In this document: positions 45,312 through 59,036 of the stretch, in pieces | Numbering within the stretch: position 1 is the stretch's first letter | Layout: every line of letters starts with the position of its first letter | NCBI GenBank assembly: GCA_009602735.1 | Contig: WELA01007774.1 | Location: forward strand, 577,279 to 641,278 | DNA length: 64,000 nt | Direction of reading: 5' to 3' | Origin: Mesotaenium endlicherianum | Taxonomy: Eukaryota; Streptophyta; Zygnematophyceae; Zygnematales; Mesotaeniaceae | Translations under genes and position numbers: made by a program | The notes under the pieces: model-generated | The model's database searches: none | The model's input: the letters and a program-made list of their open reading frames with translations, nothing else | What the model was told of the DNA's origin: nothing

Positions 45312-48300
45312 CGCTCACCGCGAATTAAGGACAGTCGTCAATCGACCTCAAAACTAATTAAACTTCGGAAATCCATAGCTCTCTCAATACTTAACCAAAT
45401 TCAATGGACTTTATATCAAAATGGTCATAAATATGCACTCTACACTTCTATACAATCAAAACATACTTTCATGAAACTCAAAAATGCACTTTATAAACCT
45501 ATGACCTTACAATGCAAGGGAGAGAGGGGCAGCTAGGAGGAAGAGGGGGCTGACCACAAAAATGCGCTAGAGCTGCAAGATGGTGCCCGCGCATTCGTAA
45601 TCCTTCCCCCCCAAACCCTTGCCTCTCTCCCGCTCAATCACCCCAACCTCCCTCTTACCCCTCAGAGAGGAAGAGAAGGAAGATAAGAGGGCACCCGCAA
45701 CAGCTGTTCAAGCCGAAAGTCGGGGACACTTGCTGTCGAAAGCACCAAGCCCCCATTACTCACTTTCAATGATCAATGCGGATAAAACCCTGCCTAGATT
45801 CCTGCACATTGTGTCATGTGCTCACTCTAAATACATCATACTATAGACAAGGCAGTTGAAGAAGTTCTCTGTTAGAAATTATTGCACGAACATGCCATGT
45901 TCAGCGGTTGTTAGGTTATGGCGGGCTAACTTCATTGAAGTTGGTCACTTGCATTCGTTCGTGCTACAAGCTTTTGGCATGCGCCAAAAGAAAAGAAAAT
46001 TAGCAATGCAACGCGTAAATTTTGGGTCTGACAGGTCCGCGCGTTGTCCGCCTTGAAGTCTGAGGCGTCCGAACGTGCTGCGATTTAATCAAAAAAAATA
46101 ACATGTGTCAATTCGTGCAGTACGCGCGAACCGACTTAGTTCGCTTACTTTAAGGAACTCAATACGGGAAAAACGCGTACGGCGTGACCCTGCTTGGTCA
46201 AGTGTAAGGAGGTTTGTGTCTTTGTCATGGGGACGATTGGGCATCTTAGTAGTGTGCTAGGTTTCTACCGGCCTCGCAGCTAACTGAGCTCGCTAAAGGC
46301 GCATGCTAGGTAGCATGCAAGATGCATTTGTAAATGCGTTAGGTGCATGAAATTTGCATCCCGATTGCTAAAGGTAGTGGATCGCCGTTAGCACACCGTA
46401 GAGCAAGTGTAAGATGGGCCCTGTTGTAACTAGATGTACTATGCACATCTAAGTACAGAGAGAATAGACCATCGACATTATGGACGTTCTCGCAATGCAT
46501 GGCTTGAATGATCTTGTTCAGTCTAATGCACAAACATTCTTCTTGCTAGCTTGGGGTCACAGTGCGAAAGTCGTACCATTGATTTATGCACGCTGTTGTT
46601 ATTGGCTTGCTAAGCGCTTGCTGCAATTACAATAGGTGCCATGTATGTGCCTCTAGAGAGGAACTTAGTTTTGAGCTATACTGAGTTTGCCTGTTGTCAT
46701 TGGTTACATCTACGTTATCCCAATGTTTGCCTTGCCCTCCGGGGCATTATGTAATGAAGTCATCAAATCTTGGGTAGACTGATGCAGCTAGGGTGTGGTG
46801 TTGACCACGCATAGTTTGAAGCTCATTGAAGGCAAATTACACACTTATCTGTTGCCGGTTGAACAGCCTGAGACCAGCAAGCAGAGTGTGAAGCAATGGT
46901 GACATATAGGTCAAGAGAGGCCGAGGAGTTGGCATGCTGGACGCTGCAACGTGACGCTTCTCCGCTTGTCCTCTTGGCAACTCCAGGTAGTAAGGCCTGA
47001 AGGATGGAGTATCTTGAAACATCAAAATTATAATACAATTGGTTGTTTCTGGTCCCTTTTCTTTTGAATTGTTGACTCTCACCATTGTGTTGACTCTCAC
47101 CATTGGGTGGGTGTCATTTTGGTGCATGTCTTGCTAGGAATGACTAGTATGAGTCATTGTATGTATACGTCGTAGAGTCAGCTAACTGAGCTACTCTTTG
47201 GTATGGATAAACCTGCTAATGGGGCCGATTGTCTTTATCTCATAGCAAGCTATCTATACTCTCGAATGGAGGGATGTTATAGGCTCGCTTGCGTTTGGGT
47301 TCTTCATGGATAGCGCTTTATGGTGAGAGGGTCTGAATGGTAGTCCACTCCTCACTATGCTACTCTGGACTTTGCTCTAGTCCTGAAAAATGGACAATTG
47401 TTTTTTGGGAGGGATGACTTTCTTTCTTGCTTCCAAAGGTTTTTGCACTCTGTGTCCTCTCTTGGTTTTCCTTTGTTGAATCTTCTCCACCCACTCGTTC
47501 CTCCACAATCCTCTGTGCTTGTCACTCTGTGTGGCTCATATGATGCGGAGTTGAAGGCACTTCTTGGTGTGCTTACGTGGTTAAAGCTGTCGGGTCAACA
47601 CCTATTTAAGTTGGAGAGAGGAAGATGGGATGTATATTAGGAGTATTCAGTAAGCTGTGCTTACTCGTATACTCAGCAGCAAGTGTAGGTACTAACTGAG
47701 TCATACACTGCCACAACCTATGTATGTATTGCATTAGTATCAGGAGCATCAGTGACTGACTTGTGTATACTGTGCAGTACACTAGTGGAGCAAGTGTAAG
47801 TACTAATCGAGTAAGTACATTGCCATAAGTTGGAATTGGATAGCAATGATGCATGGCACGTCAGTGAACTGCTTGAGGTAACCAGTTTGTTCCTTACAAC
47901 CATATGTTTCTTTGAACTTAGTATATTATGAAAATGTAATTAAATTTAAGATTTTCCTAGGTTCATTCCCCTGATGCTACTAACCTTGTAAGGGCATTCA
48001 ATGCCAGCAAACCAGTTGGTCTCCCTTTTCTTTCAGTATGTTCCGATTTTGAGCAGGTACGCAAGTCACAAGCTTGTGGAGGAGCTTTCAAGGTGTCAGG
48101 AAGGCAGGTATTGAAGACCAGTGGAAGGAGAAGGCTTAGTTCAATAGACTGAGCTTTAATAGCATTCTTTTATTTTTTGACTTCAAAAGGAGGCTGTTTG
48201 ATTTGGGAGTGGTTTGCATGGTGTGAGGTGCTCTATTGTGTCTTTCAACTGGAAGGACTATTGTGAGTCTAATTATGTCTATGCATGTCTTCAATAATTA

Positions 48301-48355
48301 ATTACAAAGTCAGATGGTTGCTTGCATGACAGTCTGTTGTGATTAGTTTTACTTG
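45312..48355. other. Intergenic; one diverged ~125-bp tandem duplication
   Basis: I recognise no gene. Near 47667-47735 and 47790-47855 two diverged units share AGCAAGTGTARGTACTAA and RTACAYTGCCA. Short open frames (45619-45846, 47398-47640) show no domain. Confidence 0.45.
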
Positions 48356-49532
48356 TGTCATGACTCATTAGGTGGGGACCGTCGCCCCAGTTGAGACACA
48401 CGTGCGTTGACCATCGACCTCAGAAGGCTGACTTTGACCTTGCTTCATGCTTTCATATGTTGACCTTTGCTAGCATTCCAAATCGCTTAAGTACAGAGCG
48501 TCGCGTCACTTCGAAAACGGCATCGGTTGCGCGCCATTTGGTCAAGTGTCGAGCGAGATATTCGCGATCTAGTCCGCGCCACCTACCGGCCCCTAGCGGG
48601 ATTTCACCAAAGGCCAATTTGTGACTCAATGTGCCCAAAAGTCACATTGTTGGCTTTTCGCGACTCCAAGAACCTCTAGCATTAGCGCACAAATCTGCAA
48701 GCTTGATAAAGTACACTTAGCATGTATTAGCATAGTATATGAGCACCATTTGAGCTATAACGTGGTGACTGCATCACACATTCCTAGAGTAAGCTTCCTC
48801 ACGTTTCAGATCTACTTTTGAGGCATTATCTCGATAGCATTGGTCGAGGTTAGCTCCGCCAATGGGAGCCATGCATCCGCTTACTTGCACTATATTTGAT
48901 TGGTGTGTGTTGTGCTTAGCCAATAGGAGAGCTAGTATGTGCCTTGCCTCCACTTTTGTGGACCTAGGAGAGCCTCCTAGTTTGACTATGTGCATTGAAT
49001 CCGCCGCCTTCAGTGCCGGTATTGCAGGGAGTAAATAGCAGTAGATGCCCTTAGCAGGTCATCATTTTAGTAGTTCAATTATGCCAGCTGTAAGTCACAA
49101 AATTATCAGTAAAGCTTATACTTCTATCTCTTGTGTTTTCAGGACCACTGAGTCTCTCTCTTGTGAAGAGCAAGCCCTCCTGGCTTCCAGTCACTAGGAG
49201 CACTTCACAAGTGGTGAGCAAAGCCACAGCTTAACCCTGCCATAGGATTACTCTTGAAGATCATGATGTGCTTCCAGTGATGTTTTGGGCCAGACTTTAT
49301 TAATTGTTTTCCTACAAAATTACAATCTTGAGGTGCTCACTCTGGAGTGTACCCACTCCTTAATGAAAACTTTGACAGCTGACCTTCTTTTTGGCCATAA
49401 GGCCGCATGCATTTTCGCTTTTGCCATAGCAAGTCTTGCAGGCTGAATTTTGTATCCTAGTGTAGTATGTTGACTGTGGCAAAGAGGTCAACAGGATGAG
49501 ATTTTGTATTAGAGTATAGTCTGTTGAGATCA
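48356..49532 (+). mobile_element. Short derivative of element D (U joined to T), copy 1
   Basis: It begins TGTCATGACTCATT and follows segment U of D in reverse orientation, including the intron-like leader (GTAAGTCACA...TTTTCAGGAC near 49089-49144). It then passes through CTTAATGAAAAC into T-like sequence. A possible 4-bp duplication CTTG flanks it (48352-48355 and 49533-49536). That right boundary is inferred because T is diverged here. It has no coding content. Confidence 0.6.
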
Positions 49533-49700
49533 CTTGTATATGCATAGGACATTTCTCAGTAGGTTGATATATAGTTAGCTCGTATTATAATAATTAATAT
49601 ATTTGGACTCAATTATGCCTTCTGACATTTCGGGTTCACATAGCTGACAGATTCTATGGTTTTGCACCTAAGTCAATAGGATGTGTTTCAGCTACATTAT

Positions 49701-49839
49701 TGTAGCGATACAAACAAAAAGGTAACTTGAGGTACTACAATTGCGCGCCAATTGTACTTATACACATTAACCAACACTCCCGATCGCGATCGGCGTCGTG
49801 TCGCACGCGCCGCAACCGGCCACGTGGCGGATCGTTACA
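49701..49839 (-). mobile_element. Solo LTR of the TRIM family, reverse orientation
   Basis: 139 bp, TGTAGCGATACAAAC to GGATCGTTACA on the plus strand, i.e. the reverse of the TRIM LTR. Flanks ATTAT and ATTAC agree at 4 of 5. Confidence 0.85.
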
Positions 49840-50035
49840 ATTACGGTGATCTGTATGAGAGCGCCTTTGCTGTACAATCCTCTGATGTTGTGTGTGTGCT
49901 TATATTTTCTTGTATGCCAGGTAGGAAAGAGTCCATGAGTTTCTAAAGGAGAAGCTCGAGTCCTCAAGTTTGTCTCTTTCTTGTACCTTGTGTTAGTGTG
50001 CAACTATGGCACACTGCGGTAAGTGAGTCAAGGGG
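49840..50035. other. Short intergenic stretch left of element C
   Basis: No match to other parts of the window and no coding signal. The join to element C at about 50036 shows no terminal repeat, so C was probably truncated by deletion or rearrangement. Confidence 0.45.
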
Positions 50036-50067
50036 TATAGGGTCCTGCTGAACTGGATTCACTATGC

Positions 50068-53000
50068 ATGCCTGACAAACGGATAAAGGAGACCATCAGC
50101 AATATAGACCCCTCGAGAGTGCACACTCTGGATGATCTTGTTCCACCTGATGTCCAACATTTCTTTGCTAAGTCAGGAGAACAAAGCGAAAGTCGGGAAA
50201 AGTTAGTCCTCCCTATTCTACTGCATTGTATGATTGTAGGTAGGAAGGTGAGGGCATTTGTTGACGGAGGGGCGTCGCAAGCTTTTATTCATAAGGACTT
50301 AGTTAAGCGGCTAAGGCTGCCTATTGTCACCCAAGGTAAATAGAAAAACATTCCTTGAAGATGCCTCAAGTATCCCGGGAGGAGTTATAATCAAGCTTAT
50401 TAAGGTCCAGTTAGGTTCTGGCATTGCAGTTCAAAATGAAACACTTACATTTGAGGTACTCAACACTGGCTTTTATAATCTCGTGCTAGGCAGCTCTTGG
50501 CTTAATAGACATCAAGCTGAAGTGTGTTGGAGCAGAGGTACAGTTAAAGTGAGAGGAGCCAGTGATGGGCAGACTAACTTGGCACCCGCCTGTGCTCTTT
50601 CTCTTCTTCTGTATAGATGGCAAATAAAGGAAAGAAGAGGCTTTCAGGAGGCTGCAAATTGCTGAATGCAATGGAGTCCATCGAAAGCTGGAACCAAAAG
50701 GAAGACAAAATGTTCTGTTTACTGTTAAAAGAGGTACCTTTTGAACCTGAAGAAGTGGTTGAGAAAAAGGTAAGTCCTCCGGAGCACCCTGCTGCTGCAA
50801 TAATTGTTGCTCAGTATATTGATGTTTTTAATATGCCTACAGATTTGCCCTCTAAGAGGGAAGTAGATCATAGGATTGATTTATTATCTGGGAGTCAGCC
50901 ACCTTGGCAACGCACTCATGGCTTGTCTTATGTGGAGAGGGAAGAGTTGAAAACACAGATTGCAGAGCTGGAGGGAAATGGTTATATTTTCCCCCGGAAA
51001 TTTCCTTGTGGCGCACCCATCCTATATGTTAAGAAAAAGAATAAAAGTATGCGGATGTGTGTGGATTACAAAGCTCTTAACAAAATTACAGTAAAGAACA
51101 AGTATGCTTTACCCAAAATCGAGGACTTGCTTGATACCCTGTCTGGTGCTAAAGTATTTAGTAAGATAGATCTCAAGAGTGGGTATCATCAAATCAGAAT
51201 TGCTGAGGGGGACAAATACAAGACTGCTTTTTGCACACGGTATGACTCTACGAATTTAATGTGATGCCATTTGGACTGACTAATGCTCCTGCAACCTTCA
51301 TGGGTGCTATGAATGATAATTTCAGGCCTTATTTAGATAAGTTTGTGCAAGTCTTCTTGGATGATATTTTAATTTTCTCTAAAGATGAAGCTCAGCATGC
51401 GGAGCACTAAAAGATAGTCACGGACACTTTGAGGAGGAATCAATTATATGCCAAAATGAGCAAATTTGATTTTTTTAAGAATACTATTGAATTCTTGGGT
51501 CACGTGGTCGGTAATGAAGGCATCAGTGTGGATTCTAAGAAAGTTTAGACCATAAGGGACTGGCCAGTACCACAGTTTGTTTCGGACGTTAGATGCTTCC
51601 TTAGGTTGGCTGTTTATTACAGGAGATTTATTGAAAATTATTTTACAAAGGCCAGTAAATAGACTGACCTGACTAGGAAGAACATAGGGTATGTGTGGGG
51701 GGAAGAGCAACAAGCTGCCTTCCAGACCCTTAAAGATGCTCTCTGTTCTGCCCCAGTCCTAGCCTGCTGACAAAATCACAAAGGATGGAAAGGTAAAGTA
51801 GGAGTGGCACCCGGTGCAGTATAAGTGTATGACATTCAATCCACCTGAAATTAACTATTATGTGAATAATAAAGAGCTGCTTGCTATCATTCATGTGCTC
51901 AAACAGTGGAGAGCATACTTACATGGTAAAGCTTTTAAGGTGGTTACAGATCATCTACCTTTGACTCACTTTCGGAAGAAGTCCAAGCTGTCGAAGAGGG
52001 AGAAACGCTAGAGCCAGATGCTGGAGCAGTTCCAAGTCCAGATTGACTACAAACCAGGGAAGTTGAATCCTACTGATGCACTCTCTAGAAGACTTGACTT
52101 CCAAGAGAGGAATTTCAGCCAGCATGCGGTAGATAAAATCCTTTGTGCACTCACTTCATTAAAAGTATAAAAGTCCTTCCTTGAACAACTTAGGAAAGCT
52201 ACCTTTCTGACCCAACATTTGAGCCCAGCCCCACTGACGGTGTGTGTCCTGCTACTGCACTCGGGTATAGACTAAAGAGAGGGGTCTGGGTAACTGAAAC
52301 CACTTCAGGCAGGCTGAAGCTGGTCATTCCTAATGACTTAGAACTAAGGTTACTCTTACTGAGTCAAGCACATGACAATTTACTGGGTGGGCGTTTGGGG
52401 CAGGCCAAAACTGTTGGCAAATTGGCAAAACATCATCATTGGGATGGGTCGCGTCGTAGGTCTTGAAATATATTAAATCCTGTGTTCAATGTCAAAAGAA
52501 TAAGTCTAGGCACACATTATCCGGGGGGCTATTACAACCACTACCCATCCCAGCTGCGCGGTGGGAAACAATATCTATAAACTGGGTAGTAACACTACCA
52601 AAAACTGGCGATGGGCATAACTCGATATTGGTAGTAGTGGATAAATTGACCAATAATGGTCATTTTCATCCCCACAACTGTCAAAGTAACTGCACTCAAA
52701 ATTGCGAGATAGTTCTACAACCATGTAGTATGCCAACATGGGCTACCCTCTCATATAATCTCAGACAGAGACTCAAAATTCAAAGGTTATGGAGAGCTTT
52801 AATGGGATTAATGGGAGTCAAACAGTTGCTCAGCACAGCCAACCACCCTCAGACTGATGGGCAGACCAAAAGAACTAACCGAGTTTTGCAAGAGGTGCTG
52901 AGAGCATATATTAACAAAAAACAAGATAATTCGGATGACCTGTTGCCTCAAATTCAATTTGCGGTCAATAGTGCGGTGCACGCGTCAATGGGAAAGACTT

Positions 53001-53660
53001 CTTTTGAACTCAGTCTGGGTAGAGTCCCTAAATCTCCTTTAGATGTGTTAGAGGAGTCTTTAACTCACCCTGAGGGACTTGACAATCCGGTGTCTCTCCA
53101 ATTAACTCAGAAATTTGCTGACACCGTGTCAGAAGTCCAACACAATTTGCACACAGCCCAGGAAAATCAACAAAAATACGCTAATCAACACCGTCGGGAG
53201 CTGACATTTTCAAAGGGCGATTTGGTCAAACTGCATTCTCAACGCCTGTATTTGCCTGGTGTGGTCAAGAATAATCTTGGTCCAATCTGGGTCGATCCAT
53301 ATTTGGTGGTGCGCCGAGTCGGTCAGAATGCTTACAGACTGAACATGTCAGCGAAATACAAAGGTCACCCAGTCGTTAATGTCTACTTCCTGGAACCATA
53401 AATCAAAGGTGACACACTGTTCACAGGTCGGTTGCCTGTCCAACCGGGACTGGTCCCCGCTGTCAGGGATGGTGACCCTGAGAAATATGAGGTTGATGAG
53501 ATTTTAGAAGCTCGCTCTGTCCGTCGACTATCTATTTATATCATGAAATACCTGATCAGATGAAAGGGTTACGATACCTCTGGGGATACTTGAAAATTTA
53601 AGGACCATTTGACCAATGCCAAAGGGGCGTTGAAACGGTTCCACCTTCGAGCGGCTGGGG
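50068..53660 (+). pseudogene. Element C pol remnants
   Basis: Protease ([17 protein letters not shown]), RT ([36 protein letters not shown]), RNase H tail (FQVQIDYKPGKLNPTDALSR), integrase (NHPQTDGQTKRTNRVLQEV, FAVNSAVHASMGKT), GPY-type end (GPIWVDPYLVVRRVGQ) and a decayed chromodomain near 53480-53620. Confidence 0.88.
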
Positions 53661-54068
53661 CACCTCCCTAACTGTCATTTCAGTTGACATGAGTAGGTGA
53701 CAGGAGGTCGTGTCTCCATTTAAGTTGGAGAGGGAATGTGCCAGTAAATGGCAGTTAGTGTGCGAGAAAGGGACAGTTATTGATAGTAAAGTGTTAACAT
53801 AGTGACAGATGGGATAGCCAGTCCCCCATTACTCAAAGTTGGTGGATTGAAAAAGGGACTAGAACATCAACACATCACTTCACTCACCCTGCGCACATAT
53901 TCATTTGTTTATTTTTCATTGCACTGCAGCTACATTAACTCCTAGTAACCACCCTGTAAGGTAAACAGGAACAAACCTACCATAATAATACAAACTTGCT
54001 TCTTTTCCTGCAACTCTTGTGACAAAGATCAAGATTCTACTAACTTGTGCCCGGGTTACATGTGCAGG

Positions 54069-55737
54069 ATGGCTCCCATCACACAAAAGAAAGACAGAAA
54101 GCGCAAGGCAAAAGAAGCCAGGAGGAGAATGGAGCAATACCGTAAAAAAGTTGGCAGCGACGTCCCTCACCAGGAGAGAACAAGAAAGGGTCCGCAGACA
54201 ACAAGAGGCGGCAAGGCGGCAGAGGAAGCACAGAGGAAGGAGCAGGAGGCGAAAAATCTTAGGAAAGCGGAGGAGGAAAGACAGAAGATACAACAAGAAG
54301 AAGCGGCGGCAGCAGAGGAGGAGAGAAGGAAGAAGGCTGAAGCTGAGAAGCAGATTAGCCTGGCCACTTACAGATGTACTGTGGTGGTTGGCCAAACCTT
54401 TGATAACCTGAAGGAGGCATTACTGGCAGCCCAGGAGATCAACAAGGTGGAACAGAAAACAAAGTTCCAGAGACAAGGAGCTGAAGCCTTGGATAGGCAC
54501 ATTGAGACACACATTGGGGTGGACCTCTACAAAGATTATGCCAAAATGGTGGGGTATACAGCAGAGCAAGCACGGTTTCTTGCAAATGACTCGGAAGATA
54601 AGCCGGATTAGTGCCGGGCATAGTGGGGAATCAGAGACTCATCAGGATGGTCAGCATGCAGCCCAATAGCTTCAAGGTTGCAGTATTCTACCTAACACTA
54701 CTGCCGGCCTACAATAAAGTTGAGAGGAGGAGCTGGGAGTACTTGGCCAAGGAAACAGGGCAGCAGATGTTCTCCCCCCACTGGCTCCCTTGTAGGCTAA
54801 AAAAGGCTGAGCATGGGCCACGGTACTACCAGTAGCCCATAGACAGGAGGTGGATGACCGTCACTAACAGGTTGCAGGAGTGTGACCGGGCCTACCCAGA
54901 TGACTTCCACTATGGGCTCGACGGCTACCTCATCCTACCACCTCACATTGCCCCTTGGGACCCCAGGCTGAAGATGAATGCTGAAACCAAGGAGCACAGG
55001 AGGAGGGGGAGAGACTAATTCTCTAAGGGGAAGCATGCCTTTGTCAAATGGGCAAAGAATGCAGGCCGGATAGATATCAGCAAGCTGAAGGTTAAGCAAC
55101 CTCCAGCTCGTCCTAAGAAAGGGCGGTCAGTAGATTTTTCCATGTCTACCAGGGAGCAGGAGAACTTAGTGGACGAGACCCCTACCCTCTCAGAGGAGGA
55201 AAATGAGGAGAATGAGGAAGAAGAACAAGGCAGAGGAGAAGCATCAGGAGCTGGTACTCAGGAGATCCAAGGGCAGGCAGAAGCAGGGAATCCTAGGGCG
55301 CCAAGATCAGGTGTATGGAATGTGATCCCTGTCATGGAGGCAACAGGATCCCGCACTCGTTCTCCCAGCCCACCTGCCCAGACAGGGAAAGAAGCTGATC
55401 AGACTGTTCTGGCAGCAAAAAAAGGCATAAATCCCCAGAGGACAGGGGCACCAGAAGAACAACACGTGAAGTACCCAGAGGTATGTTGGCCACCCCCTTG
55501 AGGCGGGGACATGTGCTTCTTGCCAATGTATTTCATTATCCTACCAGAATGCCTGTTTATGTGGGCATAAACACCCAGGTAGTTGAAGAACAAGCTACAA
55601 TCCTTTGTTCTTCTCAAGGCCCAACTTTAGAAAAAACAGGGTTCTTTAGAAGGCCAGCTGACAGACCTAGAGGGCTGTCCAGATCGAGGTCGAGATCTCA
55701 GTTCCCTGATTTTGGAGCCCCACGAACAACCCCCTAA
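54069..55737 (+). pseudogene. Element C copy of ORF3
   Basis: The start ATG at 54069 follows a CAG (GTGCAG-GATGG). A Lys/Arg/Glu-rich coiled coil comes first (KKDRKRKAKEARRRMEQY). The conserved domain follows: GQTFDNLKEALLAAQEI, YKDYAKMVGYTAEQA, LIRMVSMQPNSFK, YNKVERRSWEYLAKETGQ and LPPHIAPWDPRLK-like. Then comes an acidic Glu tail (SEEENEENEEEEQ) and a Ser/Arg/Pro-rich end. It is of the same build as the B and E copies and has several breaks. Confidence 0.75.
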
Positions 55738-55969
55738 ACATCAAAATCATCCTCTAATTAAGCCTCGCTGGAGGTCTCTTTGTTTGCATTCCACAACGGA
55801 AGTGAACTGAGGGTAGAGGTGACAGTTCACTGTCACTAGTGATCCCCACAGCTAGGCAACAATGTTGAAGCAAGAGGCAGGCGGTGGGAGGTTAGTTCTG
55901 TTAGTTCCCTGACCAAATAATCCTACAGTTTAATGTTGCCAAGACGACAACAATTTAAGTTGGAGGGAT

Positions 55970-56687
55970 TGCAATAAATCAGTATATTAGTAATTATAAT
56001 ATTCTTTCAAATATAATAGTTAATTAAGTTCAGCCTGTTGAACTTTAGTCAACATTCAGTCTGCTAACTTTATAAAATTATCAGTTTAATGACTCAGCCG
56101 AGAGCAACAGGCTGAAGTTAACTTAGGTCAGCTTGCTGACACATTCTTTGACAGCCAGCTGACTTCCGTACTCGGTAGCAGCGAATTGCCTAGATATGCA
56201 TCTAAGGGTGATATGCTAGACGAGTGGCCAGATGACATCCTTGGGATGGATGGCGATTCGGGATGATGGGAGATGGCTGTGGATTTGGTTAGCCGAGGTC
56301 CTACCAACGTGGTTAACTCTTGGGTAGGCGGGGCCATCGCACTTGCCGTTGAACAGTAAACTCATTCCATATACATATGCTAGAGATTGCTCTCGAGTTC
56401 GGCATTTGGAAACAAGGCCAACTCTCTTGTACCGCTTACTGAGAGATATCTGAATCCAAGGCGAGAAGCCATTGATACGCACTGTCTTCTAGCCTTGCTT
56501 ATGTATGAGTTAATTTGATTTTATTATTGATGCTAGTTTACTTGCATTTGACTTGCGAGTATTTTCCACTGCTAGTGTGTTGTCTTTTGCTGTTTAATCA
56601 GTTACCAAAAAATACCATAAAGGTTACTCGCTGATGTAAAGATCTTTATTGATTATCAATCGCCTATCGGTAAGTCAATTTACTATA
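55970..56687 (+). repeat. 3' LTR of element C
   Basis: About 718 bp, in the reverse orientation to the LTRs of B. It follows the purine tract AAGTTGGAGGGAT. Confidence 0.9.
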
Positions 56688-58254
56688 GTGGGCAAGAAAC
56701 TTGGTGTCATCTGATTTGTGGGGGTAGAATACGTGGGTGCCTTCACAGGTGTGGCTGCGGTATGATGCCAAGTTGTGGGTGGCGCGTGCTACGACGCTGC
56801 AAATTGGCCCCGAGCGATTTCTACCCTTTTCTAGAGTTGGCGTATTGTTTTCCCATATTTGAGACACTCAAATAACGAGCGTGTGACCCTAGGGTCTAAC
56901 CCCGCCACCTAAAGAATGAACCCAAATCTAAAACTTCACACCTCAGCTCATGAACCTAAAACCTTCGCAAAGTCAAGGCTGTTCCTTTATCGCATCTAGA
57001 AGTGTCTGGTATATTACCATTAGGATCCCCTTGGAAGTTACTTTCAGTGGTAAATAGACTCATATTCGTGCTTCAATTTACTTATCTGTTCATTTTTGCC
57101 ACGCATTTACAGCGAGGTCAAACACGAGCTCTGCAGATGTTCCTAGCTTTGTGCTTGGTGACGGCCGAATCTATTCTGCTCGACAATATAGACTTTATAT
57201 TTCTTAACCTTTGCCTCTTTCACAAATTGTGCCAATTGTGCAAACGGCATACAGAAAGTTTGTTGTTTGCTCATTGTGTTTGACAAGGTTATTATGGCAA
57301 AACAATTTAAGTACATATTTTATTATGTGGTACTTTGCATAGATACTGTAGTCCAATTGATATTAGACTCAAATGAGAAAAGACGTGCACTTAGTAGTAT
57401 GTAGCACATTTATATACCAGTTGACGCGTCCACTTAGTTCTACTTTGGAGTTACAAGAGGCTATAAATTGTGGTGTGATTGTTTAAATATGGACCATTGT
57501 ACGTTATGGAAACTACACAAGAGAAGTACTAGGTGAACGTGTGCATGCGGCATTCAGTATGGTGTCAACGTTTGTAAAAGAAAACGTAATAAAATGAAAT
57601 CACGAAAGAATCATTGGTGACTTGGCATCATGGCCTCTCAAGACTTGAGCATGTAAAGTGTGCTTGACTATGCGGGCCCGGCAGTGTAGAAAGGAGCTGC
57701 AATTAACGAGCCCATTCAATCTGAGTTCTCAGAAGTAGGACAGAAGCGTCTTACTTCTACACAGGCTTTTTCCCAAGTTGAGGTTTACAAAATGAACAAA
57801 TATGTAGTTTGCCGAAATAGCGTCGAAGCTGATTAATAGGCAACACGAGGTCCAGAAAACATCGCCCTCGAGGACTTTCGCTTAACTTTCACAAAGTCAC
57901 AGCTTACAAAACTTTGAAACTATGGTATCTATGCTGGCCTGGTACGAGCTCTTCGCCCGACACCGCGCCTTAGCAGTTTGCACTGCTGGCTAAGTTCACT
58001 CGATTTTTCACTGAGAGTTTTACTTGTTAACTCTGCTCTTGTTATCAGCAATTTGACAATCGAGACTTCTGAACTAACGCAGCTCTCACCATTTTATGCT
58101 TTTTGCACACTTGTGGTGTTTGGTCTAGATAGTTGCGCTAGGCTCTTAGCAGAATGTATTCTGCCAGCTCTCTAGTTCTTACAAGGGAGATCCTTTGTTG
58201 GGAACTCCTTAGCTCTAACTCTTCTATGGTACAATGAGAGAGAAATCTTTAGGC
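56688..58254. other. Intergenic, nothing recognised
   Basis: AT-rich sequence without a recognisable coding frame, RNA gene or repeat shared with the rest of the window. Confidence 0.5.
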
Positions 58255-58670
58255 GTCAGCAGAAGTGTGGCTTCTCGGCTCTTCTGTGGCCTTGGGAACT
58301 CCTTCTCCTCTGTGCTTTTTCTTCTTCTCTCCTTTCCGCTCCTGCCCTCCTTCTGCTTCTTGGCAAAATGCGAGGGCAAGAATGAGGCAAGTTTGTGCAA
58401 GGCTCATGCCTTTCCCAAGCACCACGCATGCCATCTTCTCTCGAGGATGCCAATGCTTTGTCACAACGTTTGGCTTGCATGACGTTCTTACATTGTTGCC
58501 CACAATCTCTCTTAGTAATCGTCACTTAAGATGCATGCATGTCTCGTGACTGTCGCACGTTACTGCTTGGCTTCTCAGTCAGCGGTCACGCCTATGTGGT
58601 CTGCGGCTTGTGAAGCTCGAGGTGAACGCCTAAGTTGTGGCTGTCACACAAGGGTCCTAGTTGATATGGC
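58255..58670 (+). repeat. Repeat W, copy 1
   Basis: Similar to 62355-62704 plus 63179-63227. Shared blocks include GTGGCTTCTCGGC, GGCAAAATG, GCCTTTCCCAAGCACCA, TCACAACGTTT and, after the TRIM site, GCTCGAGGTG. Non-coding; class unknown. This copy provides the empty site for the TRIM insertion in copy 2. Confidence 0.75.
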
Positions 58671-59036
58671 ACACACATCCTCACAGCTTCTTTGACGTGG
58701 CATTGCCAGGTTGGCCATGCAGTCAGTGTTGCCTTACTGGCTCTGCCGACATAGATTATTGCTGGTCGCGATGAAATTTGCTTCCCAGCTGACTTGTTTG
58801 TTTAAACCCTACCCATTGCTGAGTGTCAGTTTGACCTGTCGCAGCCACTCTTTTGGGTGACTTAGACTCTGACTTTATTGCTGATTGCATTGAAGTTAGA
58901 CTTTTGGTCGGTGCATGAGTCGATGCTTACTTTTCCGTACCTGGGCGGCCGTGACTTGCGCTGCGCGTGCGGCACAGTCAAACGGATAGCAGTCGCGACA
59001 ACACCGTCAAATAATGGAGAAAAAGCAATTCTCGTC
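58671..59036. other. Intergenic, nothing recognised
   Basis: No coding frame or repeat shared with the window. It ends where the 5S-like fragment begins. Confidence 0.45.

Larger units (their letters stand above)
50036..56687 (+). mobile_element. Element C: 5'-truncated, broken Ty3/gypsy chromovirus of the B/E family
   Basis: A plus-strand relative of B. It begins abruptly near 50036, so the 5' LTR, gag and the knuckle are missing. It then runs through protease, RT, RNase H, integrase, chromodomain, ORF3, the purine tract and the 3' LTR (55970-56687). It carries many breaks (about ten or more), fitting an old copy. Confidence 0.9.
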